A program made the position numbers and the translations under genes. Shown in pieces: positions 4,376 through 5,471 of a stretch of DNA of 5,471 nucleotides. Origin of the DNA: CAZVRZ01 sp964629965. GTDB taxonomy: Bacteria > Chloroflexota > Anaerolineae > Anaerolineales > UBA4823. Below the pieces are notes generated by a model. The model was not told the origin of the DNA. It did not search any database and was given only the letters and a program-made list of their open reading frames with translations. The DNA is taken from assembly GCA_964629965.1 (NCBI GenBank), contig CAZVRZ010000253.1, forward strand, positions 1-5,471, read 5' to 3'. How positions within the stretch are numbered: position 1 is the stretch's first letter; each line of letters opens with the position of its first letter.

Positions 4376-5369
4376 CAAGAACTGGAGCGAAGGTGTTGCC
4401 CGGTTGGCGGTGAAGTATAGCGCCAAACTGACGTTTAGCGAAGCGCAGGAAGCGTTGATGGAACTGGCGCAGATTGAGATCTCAGAAAACAGTGTCTGGC
4501 GATTGACCCAGCATTGGGGGGAAGCATTGAAACAAGTGGAAGCCCAGGAAGATGAGCGGGCCAATGGGATCGTGGAAAGTCAAGCAACCGGCCAGGTGGA
4601 GACAAAATCAGATGTGCGTTTGGGGGCTTCGATGGACGGGACCATGATCTATATTCGTGGGGAAGACTGGAAGGAGTTGAAAGTTGGCTGTTTTTTTAAG
4701 GTAGAACAAGCGCCAACCCTGGACCCGGAGACGATGGACTGGATTGACCTGGCCCATGCTCGTGAACTCTCCTATACCAGTCACCTGGGCGGTCCGGAAC
4801 CCTTTGGTAAGAAAATGTGGACCGAGGCAAAGCGGCGGGCTTGGCACAAGGCAAGTGATACCCAGGTTGTGGGAGATGGCGCAGTTTGGATTTGGAACCT
4901 GGTCGCAGATTATTTCTACGATGCGCATCAAGTGGTGGACTGGTATCATGCCACCGAACACCTGGCTGCGGCTGCTCATCTGGCCTTTGGTGAAGGCGCT
5001 CCTGAAGCAAGTCGTTGGTTCAAACAACAGGAAACCCCGCTGTTCCAAGGCCATGCCGATCGTATTGCCCAAACGATCCTGGACTTGGCGGATCAACGTC
5101 CCAACGCCAAAGAGAAGCTACACGATCAGTCTGGTTATTTCACTCACTACCACCACCGCATGCAATACTTGGATTTGCGTTCTGATGGCTGGGTTATTGG
5201 CAGCGGAATGGTCGAAAGCGGTGGAAAACGTTTCAAAGACCGTTTTGCTCAGGCCGGGATGCGCTGGAGCCGTATCGGCGCTGAACGTTTGCTCCCCGTT
5301 CGTGCTGCCTACATGAGCGGGCGGTTCGATACCCGCTGGCAAACCGCCTATAACTCGCCCCCAAATTGA
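4350..5369 (+). CDS. ISKra4-family transposase, catalytic part (frame 2)
   Basis: This is the continuation of the transposase after the +1 shift, 339 codons; it has no ribosome-supported start of its own (first candidate is TTG 4404). It carries a DDE nuclease of the Mutator-like type, which cuts the IS ends and joins them to target DNA. Asp in GASMDGT (codon 4635-4637), Asp in VVGDGAVWIWN (4875-4877) and Glu in GSGMVESGGKRFKDR (5214-5216) are the expected catalytic triad. YHATEHLAAAAH between the second and third acids and KRFKDRFAQAGMRWSRIGAERLLPVRA after the Glu are family hallmarks. The segment LDRQLRLNDKNWSEGVARLAVKYS at the junction confirms continuity with the first part. All catalytic residues are intact, so the enzyme would be active if the frameshift works. 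The stop (5367-5369) lies in the right terminal repeat. Confidence 0.93.
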   Translation: MDRQLRLNDKNWSEGVARLAVKYSAKLTFSEAQEALMELAQIEISENSVWRLTQHWGEALKQVEAQEDERANGIVESQATGQVETKSDVRLGASMDGTMIYIRGEDWKELKVGCFFKVEQAPTLDPETMDWIDLAHARELSYTSHLGGPEPFGKKMWTEAKRRAWHKASDTQVVGDGAVWIWNLVADYFYDAHQVVDWYHATEHLAAAAHLAFGEGAPEASRWFKQQETPLFQGHADRIAQTILDLADQRPNAKEKLHDQSGYFTHYHHRMQYLDLRSDGWVIGSGMVESGGKRFKDRFAQAGMRWSRIGAERLLPVRAAYMSGRFDTRWQTAYNSPPN

Positions 5370-5378
5370 CATGCACAC

Positions 5379-5386
5379 GACTCGAC
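5379..5386. repeat. Right target-site duplication of the IS (GACTCGAC)
   Basis: This is an exact copy of 3928-3935. Joining 3935 directly to 5387 restores the sequence before the insertion. Confidence 0.85.
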
Positions 5387-5413
5387 AGTTGCATAGATTT
5401 TCAAGGTGGGATA

Positions 5414-5422
5414 TGTTATAAT
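5414..5422 (+). promoter_or_regulatory. Extended -10 promoter for a gene beyond the right edge
   Basis: TGTTATAAT is a perfect TATAAT (5417-5422) with the TGn extension. No good -35 is seen at 17 bp (TTGCAT at 5389-5394 is 22 bp away). Transcription should start near 5429, inside the first of two abutting palindromes. The gene it drives begins after 5471. Confidence 0.55.
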
Positions 5423-5423
5423 T

Positions 5424-5455
5424 TAAGTCAATTGACTTATAAATCAAATGACTTA
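5424..5455. promoter_or_regulatory. Two abutting 16-bp palindromes at the start site: operator pair
   Basis: TAAGTCAATTGACTTA at 5424-5439 is a perfect palindrome. TAAATCAAATGACTTA at 5440-5455 is a second copy differing at two positions. They follow the -10 immediately and cover the expected start of transcription, so a dimeric repressor, for instance of MarR type, could bind twice side by side. The sites differ from the palindrome at 1345-1370, so the MarR protein of this window need not be the regulator. Confidence 0.62.
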
Positions 5456-5471
5456 AAACAGGTGTCCAGAT

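Larger units (their letters stand above)
3936..5378 (+). mobile_element. Complete ISKra4-family insertion sequence, 1443 bp
   Basis: The ends are defined by imperfect terminal inverted repeats: the left begins GAGTGCATGTCA (3936) and the right, read inward from 5378, begins GTGTGCATGTCA; 21 of the first 25 positions match. Identical 8-bp GACTCGAC copies flank it outside both ends. Inside is one transposase gene in two frames, with its stop codon inside the right terminal repeat. Transposase type, 1.4-kb length and an 8-bp duplication fit the ISKra4 family, probably its ISMich-like group; the subgroup is from recall. Intact ends and exact duplication suggest a fairly recent insertion. Confidence 0.92.

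Noticed and set aside
4744..5316. Second plus-strand frame of 190 residues within the transposase
   Set aside because: It is a shadow of the catalytic frame; the DDE residues and family motifs are all in the other frame.

Overview
The window is accessory, mobile-element-rich DNA from a bacterium of roughly 50% GC. The gene content (a Chloroflexota/environmental-style serine recombinase, an HXXEE membrane protein, a MarR regulator, a DUF6577-type protein and an ISKra4-family insertion sequence) would suit a member of Chloroflexota such as an Anaerolineae. That assignment is an impression from protein style, not a proof.

Layout, left to right. (1) 1-514, minus strand: the N-terminal 171 residues of a large serine recombinase, cut by the window edge. 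(2) 632-1048, plus strand: a small XRE-like helix-turn-helix regulator divergent from the recombinase, with a dyad in the shared 117-bp gap. (3) 1049-1405: a non-coding stretch with two clear dyads (an 8+8 operator-like palindrome and a 19-bp perfect hairpin), ending in a near-consensus promoter whose -10 is overlapped by a perfect 12+12 palindrome. (4) 1406-2451: a two-gene operon of an HXXEE-family membrane protein and a MarR-family regulator with end-to-start coupling. The palindrome is the obvious candidate operator for that MarR protein. (5) 2643-3446: a DUF6577/AbiEi-like winged-helix protein preceded by an extended -10 promoter and an inverted repeat, with no partner toxin gene next to it. 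(6) 3447-3666: two very short overlapping reading frames, the first lacking a start, which look like remnants. (7) 3651-3930: an array of seven 19-bp palindromic units, GTCTCA-N7-TGAGAC (four exact), in two clusters about an AT-rich core. (8) 3936-5378: a complete 1443-bp ISKra4-family insertion sequence with imperfect terminal inverted repeats and an 8-bp target duplication (GACTCGAC). Its transposase is split by a +1 frame change at a T6C5 run. (9) 5387-5471: the original right flank, an extended -10 promoter followed by two abutting 16-bp palindromes, pointing to a gene beyond the window.

The most interesting reading comes from removing the IS and one copy of its target duplication. The palindrome array then lies directly upstream of the promoter in (9), with the last unit centred about 57 bp before the predicted transcription start. 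The array was therefore probably the upstream control region (or an origin/partition-like site) of the next gene, and the IS has separated the two by about 1.45 kb. Functions for the array and for the small reading frames are not known from the sequence.
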